Assembly: GCA_903789495.1 (NCBI GenBank)
Contig: CAIFEQ010000021.1
Coordinates: 1 to 37,414, forward strand
Length of the DNA stretch: 37,414 nt
Direction of reading: 5' to 3'
From: an uncultured Erysipelotrichaceae bacterium
GTDB lineage: Bacteria > Bacillota_I > Bacilli_A > Erysipelotrichales > Erysipelotrichaceae
Below, piece after piece: positions 15,804 through 27,162 of the stretch (position 1 is its first letter; every line of letters begins with the position of its first letter). Both the position numbers and the translations under genes were made by a program. The notes under the pieces are model-generated. The model was not told the origin of the DNA and made no database searches. It saw nothing but the letters and a program-made list of their open reading frames with translations.

Positions 15804-15855
15804 AATTTCGCCGGATTATCAGACAGCGGAGGGATGCTCCTCTGTAAAATTCCGC

Positions 15856-15861
15856 TATAAT
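15856..15861 (+). promoter_or_regulatory. -10 box of GNAT gene
   Basis: A perfect TATAAT, 37 bases before the start codon, with no clear -35 hexamer. Confidence 0.5.
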
Positions 15862-15898
15862 GAAGGCAGTACATTTCTGAATGGAGCGGAGGTCCAAA

Positions 15899-16438
15899 AT
15901 GGAAACGAAACTCACGAATTCTGTGAACTTCGAAAAAGTGCAGACGTTCTATCAGACCGTCATCGAGCAGACCGATGACAAAGAGTATGATCATGGCTGG
16001 GTGAAGGGGGCCTACCCGTCCGAGAAACTGCTGCGGGAAGCGATCCGGAACCATTCTCTCTATGTCCTGGTCAATGACCAGGGAGAGTACATGGCCGCCA
16101 TGATCCTGACCAACAGGCCGATCAAGGGGTATGAGGACTGTGCCTGGTCCATCCAGGGACCCAACGATGCGATCACCGTGGTCCAGGCCCTGGCGGTGCT
16201 GCCCAGATACCGCAAGAACGGCTATGCCAAGAGGCTGGTCTGGGAGGCAATTCATATTGCCCGGTCCAGCGGCCAGAAGGCCATCCATGTGGACATCAAC
16301 ACGAACAACGTCCGGGCCCAGCAGCTGTATACCCATCTGGGCTTTGACCAGAAAGACCACGGGGTCGTCGAGTATCCGGAACTGGGAAGCCGGGAAGTCA
16401 ACCTGTATGAATATGTGCTTAAACCAAATGAAAACTGA
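15899..16438 (+). CDS. GNAT-family N-acetyltransferase
   Basis: A 179-residue acetyltransferase. The acetyl-CoA pyrophosphate loop is visible in the segment LAVLPRYRKNGYAKRLVWEAI, and the later IHVDINTNNVRAQQLYTHLGF is the typical strand 5/helix 4 block. The substrate is unknown. The ATG at 15899 is chosen because GGAGGT lies 6 bases before it; an in-frame ATG at 15881 overlaps that site. It is a single-gene unit with its own promoter and terminator, divergent from the nuclease-helicase. Confidence 0.88.
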   Translation: METKLTNSVNFEKVQTFYQTVIEQTDDKEYDHGWVKGAYPSEKLLREAIRNHSLYVLVNDQGEYMAAMILTNRPIKGYEDCAWSIQGPNDAITVVQALAVLPRYRKNGYAKRLVWEAIHIARSSGQKAIHVDINTNNVRAQQLYTHLGFDQKDHGVVEYPELGSREVNLYEYVLKPNEN

Positions 16439-16441
16439 TCC

Positions 16442-16474
16442 TGCCGCAGCGTAAGTCCTGCGGCATCTTTTTTT
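16442..16474 (+). terminator. Rho-independent terminator after GNAT gene
   Basis: TGCCGCAG and CTGCGGCA form a perfect 8-bp stem with an 8-base loop, followed by TCTTTTTTT. Confidence 0.92.
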
Positions 16475-16485
16475 CTCAGCTGCAG

Positions 16486-16508
16486 AAAAACCCGCGGTTT
16501 GGGCGGGT
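16486..16508 (-). terminator. Rho-independent terminator after ABC-F gene
   Basis: On the minus strand ACCCGC and GCGGGT form a 6-bp stem with a 7-base loop, followed by TTTTC. It ends two bases from the stop codon of the ABC-F gene. Confidence 0.75.
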
Positions 16509-16509
16509 C

Positions 16510-18063
16510 TTATTCTTCTTTCCGGCCCGGGAAATCCGTCACCGGGTGCAGGCCGTCCTTGCGCAGTTCCAGGATCGTGTCCGGCACCTGTTCCAGGAAG
16601 CGGCGGTCGTGGGAAACACAGAGGATGACACCATGGAAGTCCTGCATCGCCTGCATGAGCACAGGCTGGGACAGAGGCGAGAAGTTGTGGGTCGGTTCGT
16701 CCAGGATCAGGATCTGATCCTCGTCCGGGGCCATCTTCAGCAGGATCAGCTTGCCCTGCTGACCGCCCGAGAGTTCCCGGACCGGATGTTCCATCTCCAG
16801 GGTGGTATAGCGCATGGCCCCCAGCCACGAACGGGCCTTGGTGATCTCCTCCTGCCGGCCGTCCGGGGCCAGGAACTCCACCGGTGTCTTTTCCGGATCC
16901 AGGATCTCCGCATAATCCTGGGGCATATAGCCGACCCGGTAAGGACTGTCGGCCAGGGCCTGGCACACAGCGTGCAGCAGAGTGGTCTTGCCTGCCCCGT
17001 TGCGGCCGATGATGGCCACGTGCTGAGGACTGTAGAGGGTCAGGGAAATGTGCTCGGCAAGCAGATCCCCTTCCGGGGTTTCCAGCCGGGGCAGCTGCAG
17101 AGCCAGAACCTTCTTGCCGGATTCGATCCGGCCCGGTCCCAGGGTCATGACCATGGGCTGTTCCGTCTGCGGCAGTTCGGTGCTGTTTTCCTTCTGTTTC
17201 TCGAAGCGGTGTTCCATGGCTTTTACGGCATGCATCTTCTTCTTGAGCAGCTGCCCGGTATGGGGATCCTGGCGGGACACGTGCTGCAGATCATAGGCGA
17301 CCGCATTCTGCAGGCGGTTGAGCTTCTCCTGGCGGATCGCCTCTTCCCGCTTCTCCCCCAGGGCCTTCCGGGTGTCATGGTCCAGCTTCAGCTGGCGCTG
17401 CTGCAGGTACTCCCGGTAGGGCATGCGCACGGCCGTGATGCGGGAGTCGTGCTTGCGGTTGAGCAGTTCCAGATGGATGACTCCCTCAGCCGTCTTTTCG
17501 ATCAGTTCCTCATCATGCGAGACAAACAGCACCGCCTGCGGTGCCTTCCGGATGAAGTCTTCCAGCCAGACCAGGATCCCCAGATCCAGGTTGCTGGAGG
17601 GCTCATCCAGCAGATAGATGGTCGGCTGGTGCAGGGACAGCCTGGCCAGCTGGGCCTTGATCTGCTCGCCGCCCGACAGCGATCCCATGGTCTGCCCTTC
17701 ATACCAGAACGACTCATCGACCTGAAAGGTATGGGCCAGCTGCCTGAGCTGGCGGGGCGTCTGCTGGCTGAACAGATCCTCTGCCAGGAAATATTCATAG
17801 ACACTCCGGGACCGTTCTTCTTCCGGCAGGGACTGGGGCAGGTAGGCCAGGCGTTCCCGGGTACAGACCCGGGTGCCGCTGACTTCCATGTACGGTTCGA
17901 TCAGCGCGGGATCATAAAAATACCGGAGCAGGGTGCTCTTGCCGTTGCCCTCTTCCCCGATCAGGACGGTTTTCTCCCCCGGGCTGACGGTGTAGCTGAA
18001 ATCCCGGATGAAGACCCGCTGATCCCGCCGGCTCGTACATGTCAGATGACTGACCTGAAGCAT
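16510..18063 (-). CDS. ABC-F family ATPase
   Basis: A 517-residue soluble protein with two ABC ATPase domains and no membrane helices, the hallmark of the ABC-F family that binds the ribosome. Domain 1 has Walker A at 36-43 (GEEGNGKS), signature LSGGEQ at 129-134 and LLDEPSSNLD at 151-160. A charged linker spans about 215-300. Domain 2 has GRNGAGKT at 353-360, LSGGQQ at 431-436 and LDEPTHNFSPLS at 454-465. The second D-loop reads HNFSPLS instead of the common NHLD, a form found in ribosome-protection ABC-F proteins of Bacillota. It could relieve stalled ribosomes or protect against ribosome-targeting antibiotics; sequence alone does not decide. AAGGAAG precedes the start. Confidence 0.9.
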   Translation of the reverse strand: MLQVSHLTCTSRRDQRVFIRDFSYTVSPGEKTVLIGEEGNGKSTLLRYFYDPALIEPYMEVSGTRVCTRERLAYLPQSLPEEERSRSVYEYFLAEDLFSQQTPRQLRQLAHTFQVDESFWYEGQTMGSLSGGEQIKAQLARLSLHQPTIYLLDEPSSNLDLGILVWLEDFIRKAPQAVLFVSHDEELIEKTAEGVIHLELLNRKHDSRITAVRMPYREYLQQRQLKLDHDTRKALGEKREEAIRQEKLNRLQNAVAYDLQHVSRQDPHTGQLLKKKMHAVKAMEHRFEKQKENSTELPQTEQPMVMTLGPGRIESGKKVLALQLPRLETPEGDLLAEHISLTLYSPQHVAIIGRNGAGKTTLLHAVCQALADSPYRVGYMPQDYAEILDPEKTPVEFLAPDGRQEEITKARSWLGAMRYTTLEMEHPVRELSGGQQGKLILLKMAPDEDQILILDEPTHNFSPLSQPVLMQAMQDFHGVILCVSHDRRFLEQVPDTILELRKDGLHPVTDFPGRKEE

Positions 18064-18074
18064 ATCTCTTCCTT

Positions 18075-18103
18075 ATCCTACCGGGCGGCAGGGTCTTTGA
18101 CAA
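18075..18103 (-). promoter_or_regulatory. Candidate promoter of ABC-F gene
   Basis: On the minus strand TTGTCA and TAGGAT are 17 bases apart. The -10 box ends 11 bases before the ATG, so the ribosome site AAGGAAG would lie at or before the predicted transcript start. Either the leader is extremely short or this is not the real promoter. Confidence 0.4.
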
Positions 18104-18132
18104 GCTCGCCTGTTCCAGCCCTTCTTTCCCGG

Positions 18133-18138
18133 TATAAT
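18133..18138 (+). promoter_or_regulatory. -10 box directly before ada-alkA
   Basis: A perfect TATAAT ends eight bases before the ATG at 18147. Predicted transcription starts within two bases of the start codon. No -35 hexamer is found at 17 bases, in line with control by an activator such as the Ada part of the encoded protein. Confidence 0.5.
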
Positions 18139-18146
18139 GAAGCCAT

Positions 18147-19622
18147 ATGAAGACCAGTCGTACAGTTCTGTATGCCGCCCTGCGTGCCCGGGATCCCCGT
18201 TATGACGGAAAGTTCTTCGTCGGGAAGAAGACCACCGGTCTCTACTGCCGCAGCGTCTGCACCTCCCGGCTGCCGGATCTGCAGAACGTGCAGTTTTTTG
18301 CCAGTGCCGCGGCGGCGGAGCAGGCAGGCTTCCGGCCCTGCCCGAAGTGCCGGCCCGAACTGGCACCGGACAATGCCCCGGCGGACAGTCCGGCCTCCCT
18401 GGCCGAGCGGACCGCGCATCTGCTGGCGGAAAACGGCAGTCGTGCCCTGACGGCAGAGGATCTGAGCCAGATGCTGGGGGCCGCGCCGGAAAAGATTGAA
18501 CAGGACTTCTTCCAGGCTTACCAAGCTACGCCCCGGCAGTACCGGGAAACCGGTCAGTACCTGCTGGCCCGGAATCTGCTGGGGGCCGGCACCCTGCCGG
18601 TCCGGGAAGTCGCAGCAGCTGCCGGGTATGGCAGTGCACAGGCCCTGCGGGCAGCCTTTGTGCGCCGGGATTCCCTGACGCCCGGCCGTTTCCGGCAGCG
18701 CCTGCAGCCGCCGAAAACAGCCGCGGGCATGATCCGGGCGGAAATCGGCTATCGGCCGCCTTACCGCTTTGACCTGCTGCTGGACTTTCTGCGTCCCCGC
18801 TGCATTCCGGCAGTCGAGTATGCCGGGGAAGATTTCTATGAGCGTACCGCTGCCCTGCAGGATGCGGAAGGAAAACTCTGCGCGGGCTGGTTCCGGGTCC
18901 GTGACAATCCCGCATCCTGTCGGCTGGTGCTGGATGTTTCACAGGGACTCCTGCCGGTTCTGTCGCAGCTGCTCAGCCGGGTAAAACAGATCTTTGACTG
19001 CGCCGCCGATCCGGCCGTCATTCAGACGGCCCTGCAGAAGCTGGACCGGCTGCGGCCGGGCATGAATGTACCGGGCATCCGGCTGCCGGGCTGCTTCGAT
19101 CCCTTCGAAATGGGGGTACGGGCCATTCTGGGACAGCAGATCACTGTGAAGGCGGCCACCACCTTATCCGGCCGCTATGCCAGGGCCTTCGGCACTCCGA
19201 TTCAGACCGGCTCAGAACACCTGTCCCTGCTCACCCCGGAAGCTGAAAGGATTGCAACCCTTCCAGGGCGCATCGAGGATGCCCTGGGACCGCTGGGGAT
19301 CATCGCCGCCCGCGCCCGTTCGATCAAAGCGCTGGCATCAGGCGTGGTCAGCGGTTCCCTGTCCTTTGCCTGGGGAGCCGATCCCGGACCGCTGATCCGG
19401 GCCCTGGATGATCTGCCCGGCATCGGTCCCTGGACTGCTCAGTATCTCAGCATGCGTTCGCTGAGCTGGCGAGATGCCTTCCCCTCTTCAGACCTTGGCA
19501 TTGTCCGGGAATTCCCGCAGCTGAATCAGAAAGAGATCCAGGCCCTGTTTGAGGACTTCCGGCCCTGGCGGGCCTATGCGGTCCTCTGTATCTGGAATGC
19601 GCATGCGCAGAAAGGAAGATGA
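18147..19622 (+). CDS. alkA: Ada-AlkA fusion: methyl-sensing AraC-type regulator and 3-methyladenine DNA glycosylase II
   Basis: A 491-residue fusion. Residues 1-75 are the zinc-binding Ada domain with cysteines 34, 38, 65 and 68; Cys34 matches the Ada cysteine that accepts methyl groups from DNA phosphotriesters. Residues about 85-185 form an AraC-type helix-turn-helix pair. Residues about 195-491 are an AlkA-type base-excision glycosylase, with the helix-hairpin-helix LPGIGPWTAQYL at 423-434 and the catalytic Asp449 in FPSSDLG. The protein should both sense alkylation damage and remove alkylated bases such as 3-methyladenine. There is no ribosome site apart from a weak GAAG. The downstream methyltransferase gene overlaps its end, so the two form an adaptive-response operon. 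Confidence 0.92.
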   Translation: MKTSRTVLYAALRARDPRYDGKFFVGKKTTGLYCRSVCTSRLPDLQNVQFFASAAAAEQAGFRPCPKCRPELAPDNAPADSPASLAERTAHLLAENGSRALTAEDLSQMLGAAPEKIEQDFFQAYQATPRQYRETGQYLLARNLLGAGTLPVREVAAAAGYGSAQALRAAFVRRDSLTPGRFRQRLQPPKTAAGMIRAEIGYRPPYRFDLLLDFLRPRCIPAVEYAGEDFYERTAALQDAEGKLCAGWFRVRDNPASCRLVLDVSQGLLPVLSQLLSRVKQIFDCAADPAVIQTALQKLDRLRPGMNVPGIRLPGCFDPFEMGVRAILGQQITVKAATTLSGRYARAFGTPIQTGSEHLSLLTPEAERIATLPGRIEDALGPLGIIAARARSIKALASGVVSGSLSFAWGADPGPLIRALDDLPGIGPWTAQYLSMRSLSWRDAFPSSDLGIVREFPQLNQKEIQALFEDFRPWRAYAVLCIWNAHAQKGR

Positions 19623-19624
19623 GC

Positions 19625-20134
19625 ATGTATTATCAGAAAACCATGGCCACCCCGCTGGGCAGTCTGTACCTGGTGAGTGATGAGCACGCCCTCAAGGGCG
19701 TCTGGTTTGAGGGGCAGAAATACTTCGCCCGTACCATCCGGGAAACGCCGCTGAAGCAGGACAATGAGATCCTGCGGCAGACTGAGGACTGGCTGCGGCG
19801 CTACTTTGCCGGACAGAAACCCGATCCCTCGGAACTGCCTCTGGATCCCGACGGCACCGTCTATCAGAAGGCCGTCTGGCAGGTCCTGCTGGCCATCCCC
19901 TATGGCCAGACCAGCACCTACAGGGAGGTGGCCATCCAGGCCGCCCGGCTCTGTCATTCGGCGCATCCCGGCTGGCAGGCCGCGGGCGGGGCGGTCGGCC
20001 ATAATCCCATCTCCGTGATCATTCCCTGCCACCGGGTGCTGGGCTCGGATGGTTCCCTGACCGGCTATGCCGGCGGGGTGTGGCGCAAGCAGAAGCTGCT
20101 GGAACTGGAAGGGGCTCTGCCAGCAGCCGAATAA
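19625..20134 (+). CDS. ogt: Methylated-DNA--[protein]-cysteine S-methyltransferase
   Basis: A 169-residue suicide repair protein that moves the methyl group from O6-methylguanine to its own cysteine. The active-site block NPISVIIPCHRV is intact, with the reactive cysteine at residue 135, and the YGQTSTYREVA segment is the DNA-binding helix region. A ten-residue insert (LCHSAHPGWQ) sits between that helix and the active site, slightly longer than usual. Two starts are possible: ATG 19619 overlaps the alkA stop as ATGA, while ATG 19625 has AAAGGAAG at a good six-base distance and is chosen. It completes the alkylation operon begun by the Ada-AlkA fusion, which lacks this activity. Confidence 0.92.
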   Translation: MYYQKTMATPLGSLYLVSDEHALKGVWFEGQKYFARTIRETPLKQDNEILRQTEDWLRRYFAGQKPDPSELPLDPDGTVYQKAVWQVLLAIPYGQTSTYREVAIQAARLCHSAHPGWQAAGGAVGHNPISVIIPCHRVLGSDGSLTGYAGGVWRKQKLLELEGALPAAE

Positions 20135-20152
20135 GATCCTGCATTCTGACAG

Positions 20153-20180
20153 CCGTCCTCTGTTCTGAGGACGGTTTTTC
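20153..20180 (+). terminator. Rho-independent terminator after ogt
   Basis: CCGTCCTC and GAGGACGG form a perfect 8-bp stem with a six-base loop, followed by TTTTTCTC. Confidence 0.93.
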
Positions 20181-20194
20181 TCTGCCCGATACAG

Positions 20195-20213
20195 AAAAGA
20201 GAGCATGGCAGTC

Positions 20214-20230
<17 letters not shown>
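20195..20230 (-). terminator. Terminator of mutS-uvrA operon
   Basis: On the minus strand GAGAGCAT pairs with ATGCTCTC, with an inner GCAG/CTGC stem, followed by TTTTC. The hairpin contains the uvrA stop codon. Confidence 0.82.
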
Positions 20231-23053
<2,823 letters not shown>

Positions 23054-23054
<1 letters not shown>

Positions 23055-25588
23055 TACTTCTCCTTCTTCCCGGCCTGCTCATGCAGGTCACTCAGCATGT
23101 CCCAGGCCTGCCGCGGGGACAGGTCGTCGGGACTGACCTCCCGCAGTTCCTTCAGGATTGCGCTTTCCTGCGGGTCTTCCTTCTTCATTTCCACCAGCTG
23201 GTAGGACTGCTGCACCACCCGGCGCTTGGATTCCAGCTGTTTCTGCAGATCCTTCGCCCGGCTCAGCACCGCCTCGGGCAGCCCGGCCAGCCGGGCTACG
23301 TTGATGCCGTAGGAACGGTCCGCCGGACCGTCCTTGATGCGGTACAGGAATGTCACCTGGTCCGCCTCTTCCTTCACCGCCGCATGCACGTTGCGGATCC
23401 CGTCCACGGTATCCGCCAGCGAGGTGAGCTCATGGTAGTGGGTGGAGAACAGGGTCTTGCAGTGGATACAGCTGGCGATGTACTCAATCATCGCCTGGGC
23501 CAGGGCCATGCCGTCATAGGTCGAAGTCCCCCGGCCGATCTCATCAAACAGAATCAGGGAGTTCTTCGTGGCATGCTGGAGGGCATTGTTGGCCTCGGTC
23601 ATCTCCACCATGAAGGTGGACTGACCGGCCAGGATGTCATCTGAAGCCCCGATGCGGGTAAAAATCCGGTCAAAGACCGGCAGCCTGCACTCCTTTGCCG
23701 GCACATAGCTGCCCATCTGGGCCATGATCACCAGCAGGGCATTCTGACGCATGTAGGTCGACTTGCCGCCCATGTTGGGACCGGTGATGAGCAGGATGTT
23801 CTGCTGGTCATCCAGGTGGATGTCATTGGCGACGTAGCGGGGATCCTTCATGCGCGCATCCAGGATCGGATGCCGGCCGCTCTTCACGTTCATTTCCCCG
23901 TCCGTAAAGACCGGCCGGGTATAGCCGTACCTGGCCGCATCTTCGGCCAGAGCGGCATAGCAGTCGATCTCGCTCAGGGCCGCGGCCAGTTTCTGCAGCT
24001 GCGGCAGGTCCTGCTGAATGCGCTGCAGCAGCTGTCCGTAGAGCTGTTTCTCCAGACCGACCGCTTTTTCCTGGGCATGCAGGATGGCGTCTTCCTTCTC
24101 CTTCAGCTCGGGCGAGATGAAGCGTTCATTGTTCACCAGCGTCTGCTTGCGGATGTAGCCCCATTCCGGCTTCACCTGCTGGGCCGCCGCCTTGGAGATT
24201 TCGATATAGTAGCCGAAGACCTTGTTATAGCCGATCTTCAGCGTCTTGAGACCGGTGCGTTCCTTTTCCTGCGCCTCGTAGTTCAGGATGAAATCGCGGC
24301 CATTGTTCTGGATGGTCCGGGCTTCGTCCAGATCGGCATCATAGCCGCTGCGGAAGATTCCGCCTTCCGAAGTCAGCACCGGCGGATCGTCCACCAGGGC
24401 CTTCTTCAGCAGGGCGGCCAGATCGGCGCAGGAATCCAGCGCCGTATAGGCCGCAAATTCCTCACTCTGTATGTTCTGCAGGATCTTCGGCACCTGTTCC
24501 AGGGTCCGGCTCAGCCGCAGGCAGTCCACCGGACTGGCCGTCCCCATGGCGCAGCGGGCAATCAGCCGCTGCAGGTCATAGATTCCGCCCAGGGCATCCC
24601 GCAGGCTGCGGCGCTTCAGGAAGTTCTTCAGCAGCCAGGCAATGCGGTCCTGCCGGGCCGTGATGGCCTGCACATCCACCAGCGGCTGTTCGATCCAGCG
24701 GCGCAGCAGGCGGCTGCCCATGGCCGAGCGGCAGGTATCCAGGAACGACCACAGCGTTTCCTGACTGCCCTGCCGGTTCAGGGAGACCGTCAGTTCCAGA
24801 TTCTGCATGGTCGTATAGTCCATGCGCAGGAAGGCGTCTTCCCGTAAGCGCTGCAGGGGCTGCAGATGGGAAAGCAGATGTTTCTGAGTCGCCTCGAGAT
24901 ACTGGAGCATGCGCCCGTAGGCTTCCCTTTCGTAGTCTTTCTGCAGGATCTCACACAGGGGCAGGTAATCCTCTTTTATGGCGGTCTCTTCTTCGTAGGA
25001 GATCACGATCTGCATCGTCTTCAGGGCCTGCAGGATGCGTTTGTCAAAGCTCTCGGAGACGACAATCTCCCGCACGGTCTGCCGCAGCAGGGTCTGGGAC
25101 AGGTCGGTGCGGTCATGCCCGCAGCTGGTCAGGAAGTTCTCGCCGGTGCTCATCTCGGCTAAGGCCAGGCAGTAGCCGTACCCGTAGTCCGCAATGGCGG
25201 CCAGATAGACGTCCTGTTTTTCATCGGTGATCTCCGACATGACCGTGCCGGGGGTGATGACCCGCACGACATCCCGTTCCACCAGACCCACCGCTTCCTT
25301 GGGGTCCTGCATCTGCTTGACGATCACGACCTTGTACCCGCGCTGCACCAGGCGGGCGATATAGGATTCCACCGCATGATGGGGTACGCCGCACATCGGC
25401 ACCCGTTCCGGGGCCCCGGCATTCTTGCCGGTCAGCACCAGATCCAGTTCCCGGCTGGCGGTTTTTGCGTCCTCGAAGAACAGTTCATAGAAGTCCCCGA
25501 TGCGATAGAAAACCAGCGCGTCGGGATACTGTTCCTTGACGGAGAGGTAATGCTGGATCATCGGGGTATAGGTTACGGTTGAGGCCAT
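23054..25588 (-). CDS. mutS: DNA mismatch repair protein MutS
   Basis: An 844-residue mismatch sensor of the MutS1 type. The mismatch-reading Phe33-Tyr-Glu35 motif lies in [10 protein letters not shown], and the ATPase has GPNMGGKST near 602-610, the [10 protein letters not shown] signature and FSTHYHEL switch. The C terminus has the usual helix-turn-helix and a lysine-rich end. The mutL partner is not in the window. The start is preceded by a run of A and only a distant AAGGAT, so ribosome binding may be weak. It is the first gene of a two-gene operon with uvrA and is divergent from the ATPase operon. Confidence 0.97.
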
Positions 25589-25624
25589 GTTTTTTTCTTA
25601 TCCTTATTAACAGACAGCGTGAAC

Positions 25625-25630
25625 ATTATA
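25625..25630 (-). promoter_or_regulatory. -10 box of mutS-uvrA
   Basis: A perfect TATAAT on the minus strand preceded by TGC, 36 bases before the mutS start. No convincing -35 hexamer. Confidence 0.45.
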
Positions 25631-25734
25631 GCATCAGAGCGGCAGAATTCAGGCCGGTTTGCCTGCAGAACGGATCTGTCAGAAACAGCCGGGGTCAGGT
25701 TCATAAAATAATTCTTTCCTTTTCCGCAAACGTG

Positions 25735-25742
25735 TATACAAT
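25735..25742 (+). promoter_or_regulatory. Candidate -10 region of ATPase operon
   Basis: TATACAAT, giving overlapping TATACA and TACAAT choices, preceded by TG. It lies 38 bases before the first gene. No clear -35 hexamer is seen. Confidence 0.4.
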
Positions 25743-25780
25743 GTGTGATGTGTCTTTCTTGAACACAAGGAAGTGAACCC

Positions 25781-26110
25781 ATGGAAATCGAAGCCATTCA
25801 GAAACTGATTGAGACGGACGAACAGGTCCGTCAGCAGATTCAGGATGTCTATCAGCAGCGCAATGAAGCCCGGCAGGCGCTGGAGGCGCAGAAGAAACAG
25901 CTCTCCGATACCGCCTGGGCCAGGGTGAAGGAACAGGTCGATCAGACCCGGAAAGAACTGGACGAAGGCATCGTGCAGGAAGATACGCGCAACCAGGAAT
26001 ACCTGAAACAGGCCTCGGCGCAGCTGCAGCAGCTGTACGACGCCCATAAAGAGACCTGGCGGAAGGCCCTCTTTGAGCGGGTCATCGACCCGCAGGCCCG
26101 GGATTCATGA
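25781..26110 (+). CDS. A/V-type ATPase peripheral stalk subunit G/H-like
   Basis: A 109-residue, almost wholly helical, charged protein with heptad-like spacing through residues 5-95, as expected for the H (also called G or NtpF) subunit, which pairs with subunit E to form the peripheral stalk. Sequence conservation in this subunit is low, so the call rests largely on size, coiled-coil character and place as the first gene of the operon. AAGGAAG precedes the ATG. Its stop overlaps the next start as ATGA. Confidence 0.72.
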   Translation: MEIEAIQKLIETDEQVRQQIQDVYQQRNEARQALEAQKKQLSDTAWARVKEQVDQTRKELDEGIVQEDTRNQEYLKQASAQLQQLYDAHKETWRKALFERVIDPQARDS

Positions 26111-27144
26111 GTTCCCGGGAAGCGATGGCCGCCAAGGCCAGAGCCATGTTCGGGGAACGTCTGGGGGCCGATGCCTATGAGGCCCTGCTGCAGAAGAAAG
26201 AACGCAGTGAAATCATCCGCTATCTGAAGACGCAGCCTCTGTACGCCGAGGCTTTTCAGGGCGTCAATGAACAGGCTCTGCACCGCGGCCAGCTCGAAGT
26301 GCTGCTGCGGATGAGCGTCTACGGGCGGTTAAGGAAGCTGCTGCGCTACGGCAGCCGGGAAGACGGCCGCTTCCTGATCGGCGCCGGGCTGAACACCGAA
26401 CTCGAGATGATCCTGATGACGGTGCGCAGTCTCTTCCATCCCGATCCCGAGAGCCGGGCGGAGATGATCACCGAGCTGCCCCTGTACATGGACGAATATA
26501 CGTCCTTCGAACTGAGCGGTCTGGCCGAGGTGAACACCTATGCCGGCCTGCAGGAACTGCTGAAGAACACCCCCTATGCCCCGGTACTGCAGCGGCACCA
26601 GCGGGCGCATCTGGAAGAGATCGACGAAAGCAGTCTTGAATATGACCTGCGCATGGCCTACTACCGGCGCCTGCTGGCCCTGGTACAGCGGGATACGGGC
26701 GGCGAGGCCGGCCGGGAACTGCGCCGGCTGGTGCAGATGCGGGCCGAGCTGAACAACATCACCTACCTCTACCGGCTGAAGAAATACTTTCACGCGGACG
26801 CCGACACGATCCGCCGCTCCCTGATTCCCCTCTGGTGCCTGTTTTCCCAGGCCGAGGTGGAAAAGCTGATCCGCAGCGGCAGTGAAGAAGACGTCCTGGC
26901 GGCTCTGCAGAAGACCTATCATGCCTATCTGCCCCGGGCCCGTTTCACCTATATCGAAAACTATGTCGAACGGATGCTCTATCACATCTGCCGGCAGTAC
27001 CTGGAAACCTCGGTTCATCCGGCCCTGATCCTGATGAGCTACCTCGACCTGTCCAGCATCGAGATCCACAATCTCATCAACATCGTCGAGGGAGCCCGCT
27101 ATCAGGTGGCCAATGACCGCATCCGGCCCCTGCTGGTCTACTGA
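26107..27144 (+). CDS. ntpC: A/V-type ATPase subunit C (d-like)
   Basis: A 345-residue helical cytoplasmic protein, the C (d-like) subunit that seats the central stalk on the membrane ring. Repeated helical motifs such as AELNNITYLYRLKKYF and the C-terminal SSIEIHNLINIVEGARYQVANDRIRPLL are characteristic. Length is normal for the bacterial family. The ATG overlaps the previous stop codon. In the common bacterial operons this gene follows E; here it stands second, before I. Confidence 0.9.
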   Translation: MSSREAMAAKARAMFGERLGADAYEALLQKKERSEIIRYLKTQPLYAEAFQGVNEQALHRGQLEVLLRMSVYGRLRKLLRYGSREDGRFLIGAGLNTELEMILMTVRSLFHPDPESRAEMITELPLYMDEYTSFELSGLAEVNTYAGLQELLKNTPYAPVLQRHQRAHLEEIDESSLEYDLRMAYYRRLLALVQRDTGGEAGRELRRLVQMRAELNNITYLYRLKKYFHADADTIRRSLIPLWCLFSQAEVEKLIRSGSEEDVLAALQKTYHAYLPRARFTYIENYVERMLYHICRQYLETSVHPALILMSYLDLSSIEIHNLINIVEGARYQVANDRIRPLLVY

Positions 27145-27162
27145 AGAAAGAAGAAAAACGTC

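Noticed and set aside
16546-18150. A 534-codon plus-strand frame opposite the ABC-F gene
   Set aside because: The ABC-F protein has two complete ATPase motif sets on the minus strand; the plus frame is compositional only.
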